Position numbers and translations under genes: made by a program. A stretch of 64,000 bases of DNA from Curtobacterium sp. MCPF17_002 (GTDB lineage: Bacteria; Actinomycetota; Actinomycetes; Actinomycetales; Microbacteriaceae), in assembly GCF_003234115.2 (NCBI RefSeq), contig NZ_CP126251.1, positions 496,001 to 560,000 on the forward strand, in the 5' to 3' direction. Positions 8,615 through 17,590 of this stretch are shown here, one piece after another. Numbering within the stretch: position 1 is the stretch's first letter; every line of letters starts with the position of its first letter. The notes under the pieces are model-generated. The model was not told where the DNA came from and ran no database searches. It saw nothing but the letters and a program-made list of their open reading frames with translations.

Positions 8615-8950
8615 GCTGGTGAAGCACGCTCACCGTAACTCAATGTCAGCACATATGGCAGGGGGCAGTGGTTGGTTGCCAAGTGTGGGTGCCGCTGCCG
8701 GTTCGGGTCACGGCGGCGACACCCACACACAGCCGACGCTCCCTGATCGGTACGTCGCTGGTAACGGGCCCCAGCGCATCATTGCGGCTACAGGCAGGCG
8801 GTTGAACACTGCCGGGACTTCAGGTCAATGTCGGGGTCCGCGAGGGGTGGCGAGGTCTACGAGCACTTGATCTTGGACGCACTGACCGTCCACACCACGC
8901 TGCCGTGAGCGCGTCGGTGCCGTGGTCTCGATCCACGGCACCGGGCACAA
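8615..8950. other. non-coding stretch before the ASCH gene
   Basis: About 340 bases between the region of the second MarR gene and the 3' end of the ASCH gene. Frames on either strand lack codon bias and good starts. No strong hairpin or repeat was recognised. Confidence 0.4.
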
Positions 8951-9403
8951 TCAAGCAGACACAAGGGCAACGGTGCTTGCGCGAACTGACTCCAGCTGCG
9001 CTGCTTGCGAGATGTTGAGGTACCGGTAGCTCTGCGGCGGTTCGACGGCGACGTGGGCGCGAAGTTCCGCGAGGGACACGGGGCGCGTCCAGGTGGAGGG
9101 AGTGTCCACCTCGATGATGGCCGCGTGCTCAACGCCGTGGAGGTAAGCGTCGAGGTAGCGGCGGTCGATGCCGATCATGCGCTTGAACCGATCCCAGACG
9201 GTCTGACGTGGAACTCGATGCACTGCCGAAGTGCGCAGCGTTCCGATGACCTGCTTGGACGGCGAGCTAGCGTAGACGTAAAGGGTTGTGCCGACGGCGA
9301 TTGCCGGGAACCGACGGCGCACCTCGGCGGTCTTCGTGCCGGCAAGGAGGGCGTCGGCGAACTCGGGCCGTACTGACAGGAGCACGCTTCGGTCGGTGCT
9401 CAT
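8951..9403 (-). CDS. ASCH domain protein
   Basis: A 150-residue protein with an ASCH fold. LLSVRPEFADALLAG leads into GTKTAEVRRRFP, which fits the conserved GxKxxExR signature of ASCH domains, followed by GTTLYVYASSPSKQVIGTLR and a C-terminal strand HAAIIEVDTPSTW. ASCH domains are beta-barrels related to PUA and are thought to bind RNA. Some are RNA- or nucleoside-acting enzymes. It overlaps the upstream gene by 4 bases (9400-9403), so translation is probably coupled and the two proteins may act together. The C-terminal part of that upstream protein resembles a degenerate second copy of this domain. Confidence 0.82.
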   Translation of the reverse strand: MSTDRSVLLSVRPEFADALLAGTKTAEVRRRFPAIAVGTTLYVYASSPSKQVIGTLRTSAVHRVPRQTVWDRFKRMIGIDRRYLDAYLHGVEHAAIIEVDTPSTWTRPVSLAELRAHVAVEPPQSYRYLNISQAAQLESVRASTVALVSA

Positions 9404-11439
9404 CGTGCCTCCAGGAGTTGCGTTGTCATCAGGTCATCGAAGTAGCCACTCGGAACTTCTCGGATGGTGAGGAAGTTCCCACGGACGTTGTGGGCGCTGT
9501 TCAAGGCGGCGACGTCGCTCCTGCCGAGTTCTCGGGGGAGGAGTTCAGTGTCCTCGAACCGTACGACATGAACCTCCCCGGCATCGTTCGCCATGGCGCG
9601 GATCTCTGACAGAGAGAGCACGCCAAGTTCTCGGTAGACGGCGTGCGCTTCCGCTGCTGGGAGTATCTCGGACCCGATGAGGCGAGATGTTGCGACCATT
9701 CGGCGAGTGCGGGAGAGCTTGTCGGCCGTCACGTACCAGAGCAGGCGGGTTGGTGCGGTCAGCGCCGGCCCGGCTGGGGTGTGGAAGTAGACGTGCTGCC
9801 GAAGGATTCCGAGAGTGGTGCGCCGAAGTTGCAGCAATGTGTCGCCGGCGTACCCGAGGAGTGTCTCCGCGTATCGGGGACGGATTGGCACGACCGCTGC
9901 CGGCGTGCCGGTACCGGTGATGGCAAGCGGGTAATGGATCCGCTCACGATCCGCTGCTTCCTGCGGGAGGAGCGACGGGTGGTTTTCGAACCCAGTACGG
10001 GGCTCCGCCGTCCATCCGCTTGAGTTGGCAGCGTAACCATCTTCGCGAAGCGCTTCCCCGACGACTTCCTGCACAGTGTCTTCGACAATCACCGTCGTGC
10101 ATCCCAGCCGTACCGCCTCTCGCCGCAGGTAACGGGTGAGCTGGAGTGCGACGGTGAGGGCTTGCGGCCCAGGGGCGACTCGAAGGAGCGGCACGTACAG
10201 CGAATCGTGGTCTGGTCGGTATGCCAGTAGAGCCCATGGTGTGTGTCCGTCGGAGAGGACTTGCACTTGGGTGGTGTCCGGATGGCTTCGCTCGTTGGCG
10301 ATGCGCTGCAGCAGGCTTCTGCCGCGTTCCCCAGTGTGGTGGTTGGTGAACGCGTTCTGCAGCGTGGTTCCGTCGAGCCGGTCGAGCGGTTCCCAATCGA
10401 GGTCGACGGAGCTGATCAGCCGGGGCACGAACGACGGTTGTCCGACGCCGCTCCGGGTCCGACCGATCAGCACGTGCGGTCGGATCGCTTCTACGCCGAA
10501 GTCAGCGAGCAGCCAGTCAGCCGTTCGCTCGATCAGGGTGTCGTCATTCGTGACGAAATACGCTGCTTCTGCTCGGATGGCGTCAGCAAGGTGCAGGAGG
10601 TCTTCACTGATGGACGCGTCCTGGGCGATTGCCGTAGCGAGTCGCTTGGCAAGGTCGTGCTCGAGCGCTTCGTCGTCGGGGCGTGTGGTGCGTAGGCGCA
10701 CCCAGTGCTGCGAACCGGTGCGGAGCGCAGCGCGCTGAACCGGGTCGATCGTACGGCTGAACTCCTGGTCGAGTTGCACGGACACTGCGTAGTCGATCTT
10801 CTGTTGCATCCAGTCAGCAAGCAAGCCGGCGGATTCCTGTGCTCGTGCCCGAGGTACGTGTGGTGCGCTGCAGAGGTCACTGACGACATTGGCGTCAAGC
10901 ACGGCGAGCGGAAGCTTGGAAGCAAGCAGCGCAGCTTCCAGAAGGTCGAGCTGGCCGAGGGGGCGCCGCCACCTGGTGAGCACGGATCCGAGCTGCCGTC
11001 GGCCCGGACGTTCAGCGCGAGGCGACATTCCAAGGCGAGACCAGAACCCGTGAAGCCCGTAGTCCTCTCGACAGTCAGCGGCGAGCTCGAGCCGTTCCGG
11101 GTGATCGGCAATGACACGGTCGGTCAGCGTTCGTGCCAGTCCAGTGCCTCGCGCTGCCTCCGCGATGCAGACGTGACGAAGGGTGATCTGTCCGGTGCGC
11201 GGCAGATCGAACAGGACGTACCCGACGACGGTGTCGTCTTGAACGGCGGCGAGCACCTGCCCTGATCGGGCCCGGTCGTTGAATGCTTCGAAGGGTAGGA
11301 ATCCGAGCGTCGCCGAGTTGAGCTTCCAGAGCGAGTAGACATCGTCCAGGAGGGAGCCCTCCCCGAACGCACCAGGAGATGGGTACCGAAGGTCGATCAC
11401 CACGGGCGCCCCTTCCCTCACAACACGATTAGCGCTCAC
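9400..11439 (-). CDS. multidomain GNAT-PIN-(GNAT-like)-(ASCH-like) protein
   Basis: A 679-residue protein of unusual build. Residues about 40-140 are a GNAT acyltransferase fold, with the acetyl-CoA loop ARGTGLA at 96-102. Residues about 176-325 look like a PIN nuclease, with acidic candidates D182 (LDANV), E226 (QEF), D286 (HLADAI) and D299/D300 (TNDD). Residues about 350-480 resemble a second GNAT fold (LLQRIANERS, LLRVAPGPQALTVALQLTRY). Residues about 515-635 resemble an ASCH barrel (VVPIRPRYAETLLG, GDTLLQLR at 532-539, then VYFHTP) in which the K and E of the GxKxxExR signature are T and Q. It is followed by an intact ASCH gene with a 4-bp overlap. A role in RNA cleavage or modification, perhaps defence or toxin-like, is inference only. 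Confidence 0.78.
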   Translation of the reverse strand: MSANRVVREGAPVVIDLRYPSPGAFGEGSLLDDVYSLWKLNSATLGFLPFEAFNDRARSGQVLAAVQDDTVVGYVLFDLPRTGQITLRHVCIAEAARGTGLARTLTDRVIADHPERLELAADCREDYGLHGFWSRLGMSPRAERPGRRQLGSVLTRWRRPLGQLDLLEAALLASKLPLAVLDANVVSDLCSAPHVPRARAQESAGLLADWMQQKIDYAVSVQLDQEFSRTIDPVQRAALRTGSQHWVRLRTTRPDDEALEHDLAKRLATAIAQDASISEDLLHLADAIRAEAAYFVTNDDTLIERTADWLLADFGVEAIRPHVLIGRTRSGVGQPSFVPRLISSVDLDWEPLDRLDGTTLQNAFTNHHTGERGRSLLQRIANERSHPDTTQVQVLSDGHTPWALLAYRPDHDSLYVPLLRVAPGPQALTVALQLTRYLRREAVRLGCTTVIVEDTVQEVVGEALREDGYAANSSGWTAEPRTGFENHPSLLPQEAADRERIHYPLAITGTGTPAAVVPIRPRYAETLLGYAGDTLLQLRRTTLGILRQHVYFHTPAGPALTAPTRLLWYVTADKLSRTRRMVATSRLIGSEILPAAEAHAVYRELGVLSLSEIRAMANDAGEVHVVRFEDTELLPRELGRSDVAALNSAHNVRGNFLTIREVPSGYFDDLMTTQLLEAR

Positions 11440-11998
11440 CTAACCATCTCTGGGGCTACGCACCTTCGAAGCGCGCCGCTGTGACAGAGGAGTCAGGGTC
11501 TCCTATTAAAGTCTCGCCGGATTGCGAAGCCTCGGACTGCGTGGGCAGACGCACGCTCGGTGAGAAGTCATCGCGGCACCCGTGCTCTCAAAGGACTGTT
11601 CTTCATCTACATCCTTGCCTGGCAGTTGCCTGCAGCTCGGAACCACAAGACGTCCTGGCGCTCCTCTATCTTCCGCGTCGGAAGCAGCGATCGTCCGTTC
11701 AAGCTGTGTGGGAACCCTGCTTCGCCGAGTCGACGGAATCTCTCTGGTGTCACGGAGGCTGTCGCCTTGCGCGGAAGCGACACGATTCGTGGCATAGAGA
11801 CAAGATCTGAGGGCGACCGACAAGCGGCGGCCCCAAGGAGCCCCGGCGAACCGTGAGAACATCCCCTTGGAACGCCATCGTGATGGTTTTCGACCTCGAT
11901 GACACGGATCGCAGCCAACGTCAGCGCTTCCGTCGGCTGCGCTCCCTCGGGTCCGACGAGCTTTGAGGACGACCCAAGGTGCTGGTTGAAGCACGCTC
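11440..11998. other. degenerate non-coding stretch
   Basis: About 560 bases with no supported gene. Composition is near-even in codon position, unlike neighbouring genes. A 37-codon frame at 11853-11966 (starting MRTSPWNAIVMVFDLDD) could be a fragment linked to the decayed VOC gene that follows, but the link is uncertain. Confidence 0.4.
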
Positions 11999-12190
11999 GG
12001 GTCGCCGCCGCGGTACTTCGTCTTGCCCGTGCGCGAGCCGAAGATCGTCGGGGACCGGGTGCACCTCGACCTGTGCGGCGAGGACGCCACAGCCGAGGTC
12101 CGCTCGTCGCGCTTGATGCTCCGAGTCCCCGGGATGGACGACGACGACGGATCCGAGCAAAACGAGGTCTGCGCGCCGCGAGGCGGCCTT
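11999..12190 (+). pseudogene. VOC-family (glyoxalase/bleomycin-resistance fold) gene fragment
   Basis: The frame through 12014 reads PRYFVLPVREPKIVGDRVHL, DLCGEDATAEV, closely matching the FQ-x-VPEPK-x-VKNRVHLDL segment common in actinobacterial VOC proteins. Further on SEQNEVCAPRG recalls the terminal DPEGNEFCV motif, while WTTTDP, expected just before it, lies in another frame. The N-terminal half is missing and the linker is scrambled. This is best explained as a decayed gene with small insertions or deletions near the tRNA. Confidence 0.5.
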
Positions 12191-12328
12191 GCTCGGGGTT
12201 CAACCTGCCGTCCTGCGCGGCGTTGGAGAGCTCAACCTGGTGCGTGTTTCCGGGGCTGGAGTCTCAACTACTTCGAGAGAAGTCGCATCTGGGTTGAGAA
12301 ACGACACGGGCGGCCCTTCGTGGTACCG

Positions 12329-12399
12329 AGCGAGTGACGGGAATCGAACCCGCGCTACCAGCTTGGGAAGCTGGAGTTCTACCATTGAACTACACTCGC
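12329..12399 (-). tRNA. tRNA-Gly (anticodon CCC)
   Basis: A 71-base cloverleaf on the minus strand. The acceptor stem GCGAGTG (12399-12393) pairs with CACTCGC, followed by discriminator T at 12329. The anticodon arm is CCAGC-TTCCCAA-GCTGG, giving anticodon CCC. The T arm contains GGTTCGATTCC. CCA is not encoded. It stands at the boundary between the accessory left part and the high-GC core, a typical island insertion point. Confidence 0.95.
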
Positions 12400-12639
12400 G
12401 CACCCGCTCAGCGGGACGACGCAAGCCTAGCGGATTCTCTGCTGGATGCGAGCCGAGCGCCGGCCGGACGACCACCGGACGCCGCTTGCCGGAGGTGATC
12501 CGCGCCTCCAGGCCGTCGCACCGCTGGCCGTCTGCCGGAGCCGAGTACCCGCTGTGAGCCCGCCCGTCTGACGGACAGGTGTCGCCCCCGTGTGTACCGT
12601 CCAGGTGGATCGAGCGACCCCGAACCGAGGAGGACCCGG

Positions 12640-13770
12640 ATGGTCAGGCATCCCCTCATCGACGACGTGGTCGGACCGGCCATCGTGGTCCGATCAGCTT
12701 CGCCGGTGGTGTGGCTGACCGATGCGTTCTCATCGCTGCTCCGTCGGGCGTCCGAGTCCGGACGCATGGTCGTGCTCCGCACCGGGCGCGAAGCGGCACT
12801 CACCCCCGCGCTCCGGCACGCGCTCGGCGCACACGGTGCCGCGTGGGTCGTCACCGACTTCGACGGCACCCTGCGAGACGGCCGTACCGGTGTCGCCGCC
12901 ACGAGCATCGAGGACGTCGTCCACCGTGGCCCGGAACTCGTCGGGACACCGTCCCCGGAGCACCCCGTGGCGATCGACTCCGTCCGCCAGATCAGCATTG
13001 ACCTCACGCTGCGGCACCACGCGGGCCGCGCGATCGACATCGGCTCAGCGATCGAAGCCCTCTGCGAGACCGTCGGCACGTGCCCGACCCGCTGGGGGAC
13101 CGCCGAACCGCTCACCGTGCCGTGGGACCGCTGGGTCGTCACCCAGTACGCGAAGCACGAGGCCCCCGCGATCTCGACCTCGTACGCCGTGGGCGAGGGG
13201 TTCTCCGCGACCATGACCGCGCACCTGCTGGACGGGGTCGTCGTGGAGACGATGTCCGCCGTCCTCACCATCCCCGAGGACGGCGCGGACCCGGCGCTCG
13301 CATCGAAGCTCCTCGACGCCGTCCACCGTGTGGCCGACGACGTCGAACCGGTGTTCGGCGTCGTGATGCAGCGCCGCGGCGACGCCGACCACCTCGTCCG
13401 CGCGGTGTCGCACGGGGAACCGTCCCCGCTCGCCGTCGTGGTGGGACCCGAGGCGTCCGAGTTCCTCGACCGCGACGGGGTCTGGCCGCCACCGCGCACG
13501 ACCACCACGACGTTCGGCGGCGGCGGACTCGTCGTGCGGTTCGACGACGGGTGGGAAGCGCTCGAGGCCTTCCTCGACCGCATCGACGAGGACCGCTTCC
13601 TGCAGCTCGTCGGCGGCGCACCGCTCGACCCCGCGCACGACGAGGGCACGCTCGACGGACACGTGGGCGGTGGGCACGGCGGCAGTGGGCGCGGCGGCAG
13701 CGGGCATGGCGGCGGCGGCTACGTCGGCGGCACCGGTTCGCCCGTGATGGGTGGCCAGGGTGCCCCGTGA
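12640..13770 (+). CDS. DUF6177-like protein, possibly type VII secretion associated
   Basis: A 376-residue soluble protein. The start at 12640 follows a GAGGAGG Shine-Dalgarno. It opens MVRHPLIDDVVGPAIVVRSA, with central segments WVVTDFDGTLRDGRTG, WGTAEPLTVPWDRWVVTQYA and TTTTTFGGGGLVVRFDDGWE. The C-terminus is a Gly/His/Ser-rich tail (GGGHGGSGRGGSGHGGGG). I associate this pattern with DUF6177 proteins, which I recall near type VII (ESX) secretion genes in Microbacteriaceae; that is memory, not a search. No ESX ATPase or WXG protein is visible here. It overlaps the next gene by 20 bases. Confidence 0.6.
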   Translation: MVRHPLIDDVVGPAIVVRSASPVVWLTDAFSSLLRRASESGRMVVLRTGREAALTPALRHALGAHGAAWVVTDFDGTLRDGRTGVAATSIEDVVHRGPELVGTPSPEHPVAIDSVRQISIDLTLRHHAGRAIDIGSAIEALCETVGTCPTRWGTAEPLTVPWDRWVVTQYAKHEAPAISTSYAVGEGFSATMTAHLLDGVVVETMSAVLTIPEDGADPALASKLLDAVHRVADDVEPVFGVVMQRRGDADHLVRAVSHGEPSPLAVVVGPEASEFLDRDGVWPPPRTTTTTFGGGGLVVRFDDGWEALEAFLDRIDEDRFLQLVGGAPLDPAHDEGTLDGHVGGGHGGSGRGGSGHGGGGYVGGTGSPVMGGQGAP

Positions 13771-14107
13771 CGTGACCCTGCTCTGCCGAGAACCCGTCGA
13801 GACCCGCGACGTCGCCGAGGCCCTGCTGCTGCACGACGAGTCCTGGGGCGTCCGGGCACTCGACGACGGTCCGATGGTGCAGGTCTGTCGCGACGCCACG
13901 CACCCGGTCATCACGGTGCTCGGGGTCCGGCGGGTGGACTCCCTCGACGAGGTCGAACGCATCCTGCCCGACGCCCCGACGCTCTCCACGCCGCTGTGGT
14001 GGGTGGACACGGTGACCCCGGCCGGCGCCGACGGCGAGTCCGGGATCACGGCTGCGCTCGAGGCCGCGATGGACCTCGACGCGGTCTGCATCGTCCACGG
14101 GGACTGA
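13751..14107 (+). CDS. hypothetical protein coupled to the DUF6177-like gene
   Basis: A 118-residue protein starting (GTG) MARVPRDVTLLCREPVETRD, with HDESWGVRALDDGPMVQVCR, then TPLWWVDTVTPAGADGESG. It is soluble and acidic, with no catalytic motif recognised. The gene begins 20 bases inside the preceding gene, so translation is coupled and the two products are likely to work together. Function unknown. Confidence 0.7.
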   Translation: MARVPRDVTLLCREPVETRDVAEALLLHDESWGVRALDDGPMVQVCRDATHPVITVLGVRRVDSLDEVERILPDAPTLSTPLWWVDTVTPAGADGESGITAALEAAMDLDAVCIVHGD

Positions 14108-14282
14108 GCGCGGCCGCGCCGCCTCGCCGCGCCGCCTCGCACGGTGCGAGGTCGTGCGCGTCCCGTGCGGGGTTCCGTCCTCGGTGCGACGGCCTCGACC
14201 CCGCACGGAGTACGGAACCTCGCACCGAACGGCACAACGCGCCGCGCCCCGCGCCCCGCGCCGCGCGGCGCCCGCGCCCGCC

Positions 14283-16328
14283 TCAGTCGCGGTCGTGCAT
14301 CGCCGCGAGCTGCTCGTTGTACGCCTTGAGGTCCGCGTCGCCGTCGCGCTCGGCCTTCCGGTCGAGGCGCTTCGCATCGCGGGTGTCCGACTTCACCCAG
14401 TTCCGCACCACGAGCAGCGCGACGAACACCATCGGCAGCTCGGAGGCGCCCCAGGCGATCCCGCCGCCGGTGTGCTGGTCGTCGAGGAGCGCGGCGTCGT
14501 TGGTCTGACCGAGCGCGTGGAACCAGTCGAGCGCAAACACCGACTGCGAGGTCATCACGGCGACGCCGAAGAACGCGTGGAAGGCCAGGGTCGCGAGCAG
14601 CGCGATGATGAGGATCGGGTACTCCGGCCGCTTCGGACCCGGGTCGACGCCGATGAACACCCAGAAGAACAGGTAGCCGCTGAACACGAAGTGCACGACC
14701 ATCGCGACGTGCCACTCGTGCGACTGCATCGCGTACTGGTAGGCGGGCGTGAAGTAGAACACGACGAGGGAGCCCGCGAAGATCACCCCGGCGACGGCGG
14801 GCTTCGCGAGGAACTGCATGTACCGCGAGTGCGTGAAGAGCATGAGCCACTCGCGGGCTCCGCGGGACCCGTCGTTCCGGACCGGCAGGGTGCGGAGCGC
14901 GAGCAGCACCGGGCCGCCGAGGACGAGGGGCAGCGGCACGAACATCATGAGCAGCATGTGCTGGAGCATGTGCGACGAGAAGTGGATCATGCCGTACACG
15001 GCGGGCCCGGCCGAGGTCGTCCAGATGAACAGCGCGCACCCGAGCAGCCACGCGATGGTCCGCCCGACGGGCCACTTGTCCCCGCGCTTCCGCAGCTTGC
15101 GGACGGCGAGCAGGTACCAGCCGGCACCGACCACGGCCAGCGCGAGCCACACCCAGTCGATGTGCCACTGCGTCAGGTAGGTCTGCACGGTCTGCGCCGG
15201 CGGGTACGGGAAACCGATGAGCCCGGAGCGGGTGTCCTCACCGGTCGCCGGCGTCTGCGGGATGGGCGGCTGCGACCGGGAGACGGCGACCGAGACCCCG
15301 ATGGCGACGGCCATGAAGACGATCTCGGCGAGGGCGAAGCGCACGAAGAGCCTGCGGTCGAGCGGTGCGCGGAGCAGCCCGGGCACGATCCGGCGACGCT
15401 GGACGACCCCGGCGAGCCCGAGCAGCACGAGGAGCGCGGCCTTGACGGTGATGAGCCAGCCGTACGTGGTCGTGAAGAGGTCGAGCGGCCCGGTCAGCCG
15501 GAGAGACGCGTTGACGATGCCGGAGAACGCGACCGCCGCGAACGCCCACCCGGCGAGCGTCGAGTACCGCGAGACGACCCGGCCGGTGGCGCCCTTCAAG
15601 CGGGTGCGCAGGACCAGCACGGCGACGAGGCCGCCCGCCCACACGCACACCGCGACGAGGTGCACGGCGAGCGAGTTCACCGCGTTCGCGTGCTCGAGCG
15701 ACCCGGCGGCGTGCCCGGACAGCGCGAGGGGGAGGAGCGCGAAGAGCCCGGCGACGGTGGCCACGGCGAGCGTCGTCACCCGGGTGGCGAACGCCGCGAC
15801 GACGGTCGCGAGGAGGATCGCGACCGCCGAGACGACGAGCGCCTGCCCGATCTCGACCTGGAACGCGAAGAGCATGAAGTTGCGCGCGAACACCGGGCTG
15901 GTGAGCGGCACCCCGAGGGTGTTCGCCCCGGTGAGGACGATGCTGACGACCGCGGCGAGGAACCAGACCGCGCCGGTGACGGCGGCCCACCGCGACGCCC
16001 GGTGCTGGACGCTCGACATCGCGCCGTGGTCCTTCTTCTGCGCGGGCAGTGCGAACGCCGCGACCACGAGCAGCCCGATGGTCAGGGCCGCCATGGTGTC
16101 GTGGACGACTCGTGCGACGGGCAGGCCGTACTCGACCAGGTCGCCGGCGGACACCAGCTGCTGGTTCGCGCTGAACGCTCCGGTGAGCGTCATCCCGAGG
16201 ATCGAGCAGGCGACCGCGAGCGGGACGGCGATGACGAGGACCGTCGCGACGGTGGACGTGCGCGCGGTGACGGGCGCGGATTCCGGTGCCGCGCCTCCAG
16301 GCTGAGTTGCGGTGGGGGTGACGGTCAT
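14283..16328 (-). CDS. CopD-CtaG fusion: copper transport and cytochrome oxidase assembly membrane protein
   Basis: A 681-residue polytopic membrane protein. The N-terminal half has many membrane helices and a CopD-type region (SLAVHLVAVCVWAGGLVAVL, then SGIVNASLRL), as in copper resistance protein D. The C-terminal half matches the caa3-type CtaG assembly factor (YLTQWHIDWVWLALAVVG, MIHFSSHMLQHMLLMMFVPL, AFHAFFGVAVM). Such fusions are common in actinobacteria and are thought to deliver copper to cytochrome c oxidase. The gene stands alone and ends in a basic tail. Its start region carries one arm of the dispersed CTGGAGGCGCG palindrome. Confidence 0.9.
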   Translation of the reverse strand: MTVTPTATQPGGAAPESAPVTARTSTVATVLVIAVPLAVACSILGMTLTGAFSANQQLVSAGDLVEYGLPVARVVHDTMAALTIGLLVVAAFALPAQKKDHGAMSSVQHRASRWAAVTGAVWFLAAVVSIVLTGANTLGVPLTSPVFARNFMLFAFQVEIGQALVVSAVAILLATVVAAFATRVTTLAVATVAGLFALLPLALSGHAAGSLEHANAVNSLAVHLVAVCVWAGGLVAVLVLRTRLKGATGRVVSRYSTLAGWAFAAVAFSGIVNASLRLTGPLDLFTTTYGWLITVKAALLVLLGLAGVVQRRRIVPGLLRAPLDRRLFVRFALAEIVFMAVAIGVSVAVSRSQPPIPQTPATGEDTRSGLIGFPYPPAQTVQTYLTQWHIDWVWLALAVVGAGWYLLAVRKLRKRGDKWPVGRTIAWLLGCALFIWTTSAGPAVYGMIHFSSHMLQHMLLMMFVPLPLVLGGPVLLALRTLPVRNDGSRGAREWLMLFTHSRYMQFLAKPAVAGVIFAGSLVVFYFTPAYQYAMQSHEWHVAMVVHFVFSGYLFFWVFIGVDPGPKRPEYPILIIALLATLAFHAFFGVAVMTSQSVFALDWFHALGQTNDAALLDDQHTGGGIAWGASELPMVFVALLVVRNWVKSDTRDAKRLDRKAERDGDADLKAYNEQLAAMHDRD

Positions 16329-16366
16329 GACCGTCCCATGGTAGGCGTCCTGACTGGAGGCGCGGC
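16288..16366. repeat. dispersed palindrome, arms 16288-16302 and 16352-16366
   Basis: GCCGCGCCTCCAGGC at 16288-16302 (inside the CopD-CtaG gene start) faces GACTGGAGGCGCGGC at 16352-16366 (intergenic). The arms are inverted, about 50 bases apart, with few mismatches. This is one member of the CTGGAGGCGCG family found across the core part of the window. Confidence 0.6.
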
Positions 16367-16410
16367 GCGAGTCGCCGGATCCGGCTGCGGTCCGCTTCAG
16401 GGTCGCGTCG

Positions 16411-17502
16411 TCAGACGCGGCGCTCCCAGATCCCCTCGCTGCCCACCCCGACGAACCCGACCGCCTCGTTGACGTCGAGCATCGGCCGGTTCTCCTCCGC
16501 GTTGAAGGTGATGATCGACGGGTGCCCGGGGTGGTCCTGCTCGATCCGCTCGATCCCCGCCACCTTGAGCAGCCAGCCGAGCCGGTGTCCGCGGTGCTCC
16601 CGGAGGACGAGCGTGTCGCCCTGCATCACGGGCTGGCCGACGGCGTCCGGTACGGCCAGCTGCGTGAAACCGGCCAGCGTGGTGCTCTCCACGTGCTCGA
16701 CCGCCACCGTGACCATGGTCCGGGGGGAGCGTTCCCGCAGCTCCTCGTGTTCCCGCAGGCGCTCGAGGGTCCAGACGTCCTCGGGCTCCTCCATGTCACC
16801 CTCCGGCGCGTCCGTGCTCATCCGGGTCTCGAGGAGCGCGATGCCCTCCTGCCACGCGGTCGGCGTGCGACCCGTCCACGCGTGCAGGCGGTACCCCGGG
16901 CCCGCGGCGGTCGAGGCGCGTTCGTGCAGCGTCTGCACGACGGAGCGGTCGGCGGGCAACGACAGGCGGCTGATGCGGTTGACCTGGCCGAAGCGCCAGC
17001 CGCGGCCGGTCAGGAACCGGACGGCCGCCTCGTCCTCCGGCACGGCGCCGAAGCCGGTCGGCGCCGGTCGGTACCCGTGCCCGGACGCTGGCCCGACCTG
17101 CCGGGAGGGCGCGTACGTCTTCCACTGCGTCCGACCCGCGGCTCGCGCGAGGTCTTCGAGGTGGTCGGCGACCAGGGTCCCGATCCCGTTCCGTTGGTGG
17201 TCCGGGGCGACGCTGATCGAGATCCAGCAGTTCGGGGTGCCCGGCGCCTGCTTCGAGTCGTAGGCCCCCGCGGCGACGACCGTTCCGGTGGACGATCGGG
17301 CGACGAAGAGCCGGCTCGGACCCTCCGGGTCGAGGAGGTAGGGGAGCTGTTCCTCCGGGGACCAGAGGAGTTCGGGCAGCCCGGTGACGGCCACCTCGGC
17401 GGCGTTCTGCACCGCGACCCACTCCCGGAAGGCCTGCACGACGGCCGGGTCGTCGGTCATCGTCCGGGGGACGTCGATCTCGTGCACGGCGTACGTGGTC
17501 AT
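16411..17502 (-). CDS. GNAT family N-acetyltransferase
   Basis: A 363-residue protein starting [18 protein letters not shown]. Residues about 40-135 form a GNAT domain ([39 protein letters not shown]) with the acetyl-CoA loop QRNGIG. The C-terminal half looks like a second, less conserved acyltransferase unit ([40 protein letters not shown]), as in tandem-GNAT enzymes. The start was placed at ATG 17502 because residues before it read as antisense of the dCTP deaminase gene. Substrate unknown. Confidence 0.85.
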   Translation of the reverse strand: MTTYAVHEIDVPRTMTDDPAVVQAFREWVAVQNAAEVAVTGLPELLWSPEEQLPYLLDPEGPSRLFVARSSTGTVVAAGAYDSKQAPGTPNCWISISVAPDHQRNGIGTLVADHLEDLARAAGRTQWKTYAPSRQVGPASGHGYRPAPTGFGAVPEDEAAVRFLTGRGWRFGQVNRISRLSLPADRSVVQTLHERASTAAGPGYRLHAWTGRTPTAWQEGIALLETRMSTDAPEGDMEEPEDVWTLERLREHEELRERSPRTMVTVAVEHVESTTLAGFTQLAVPDAVGQPVMQGDTLVLREHRGHRLGWLLKVAGIERIEQDHPGHPSIITFNAEENRPMLDVNEAVGFVGVGSEGIWERRV

Positions 17503-17590
17503 GTCCAGCCTCCCGGCGGTGTCCCGCTGCCCGACGCTGGGCAGCCTCGCAGCATACCGGCGCGGGTGCGGTGCCGCTAGGCTTCTGCGC

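Noticed and set aside
12408..13649. 413-codon minus-strand frame
   Set aside because: Ser/Arg/Thr-rich antisense of the DUF6177-like gene, which has a proper ribosome binding site and normal residue use.
14154..16472. 772-codon plus-strand frame
   Set aside because: Arg/Asp/Glu/His-rich antisense of the CopD-CtaG gene, a common artefact in high-GC DNA.
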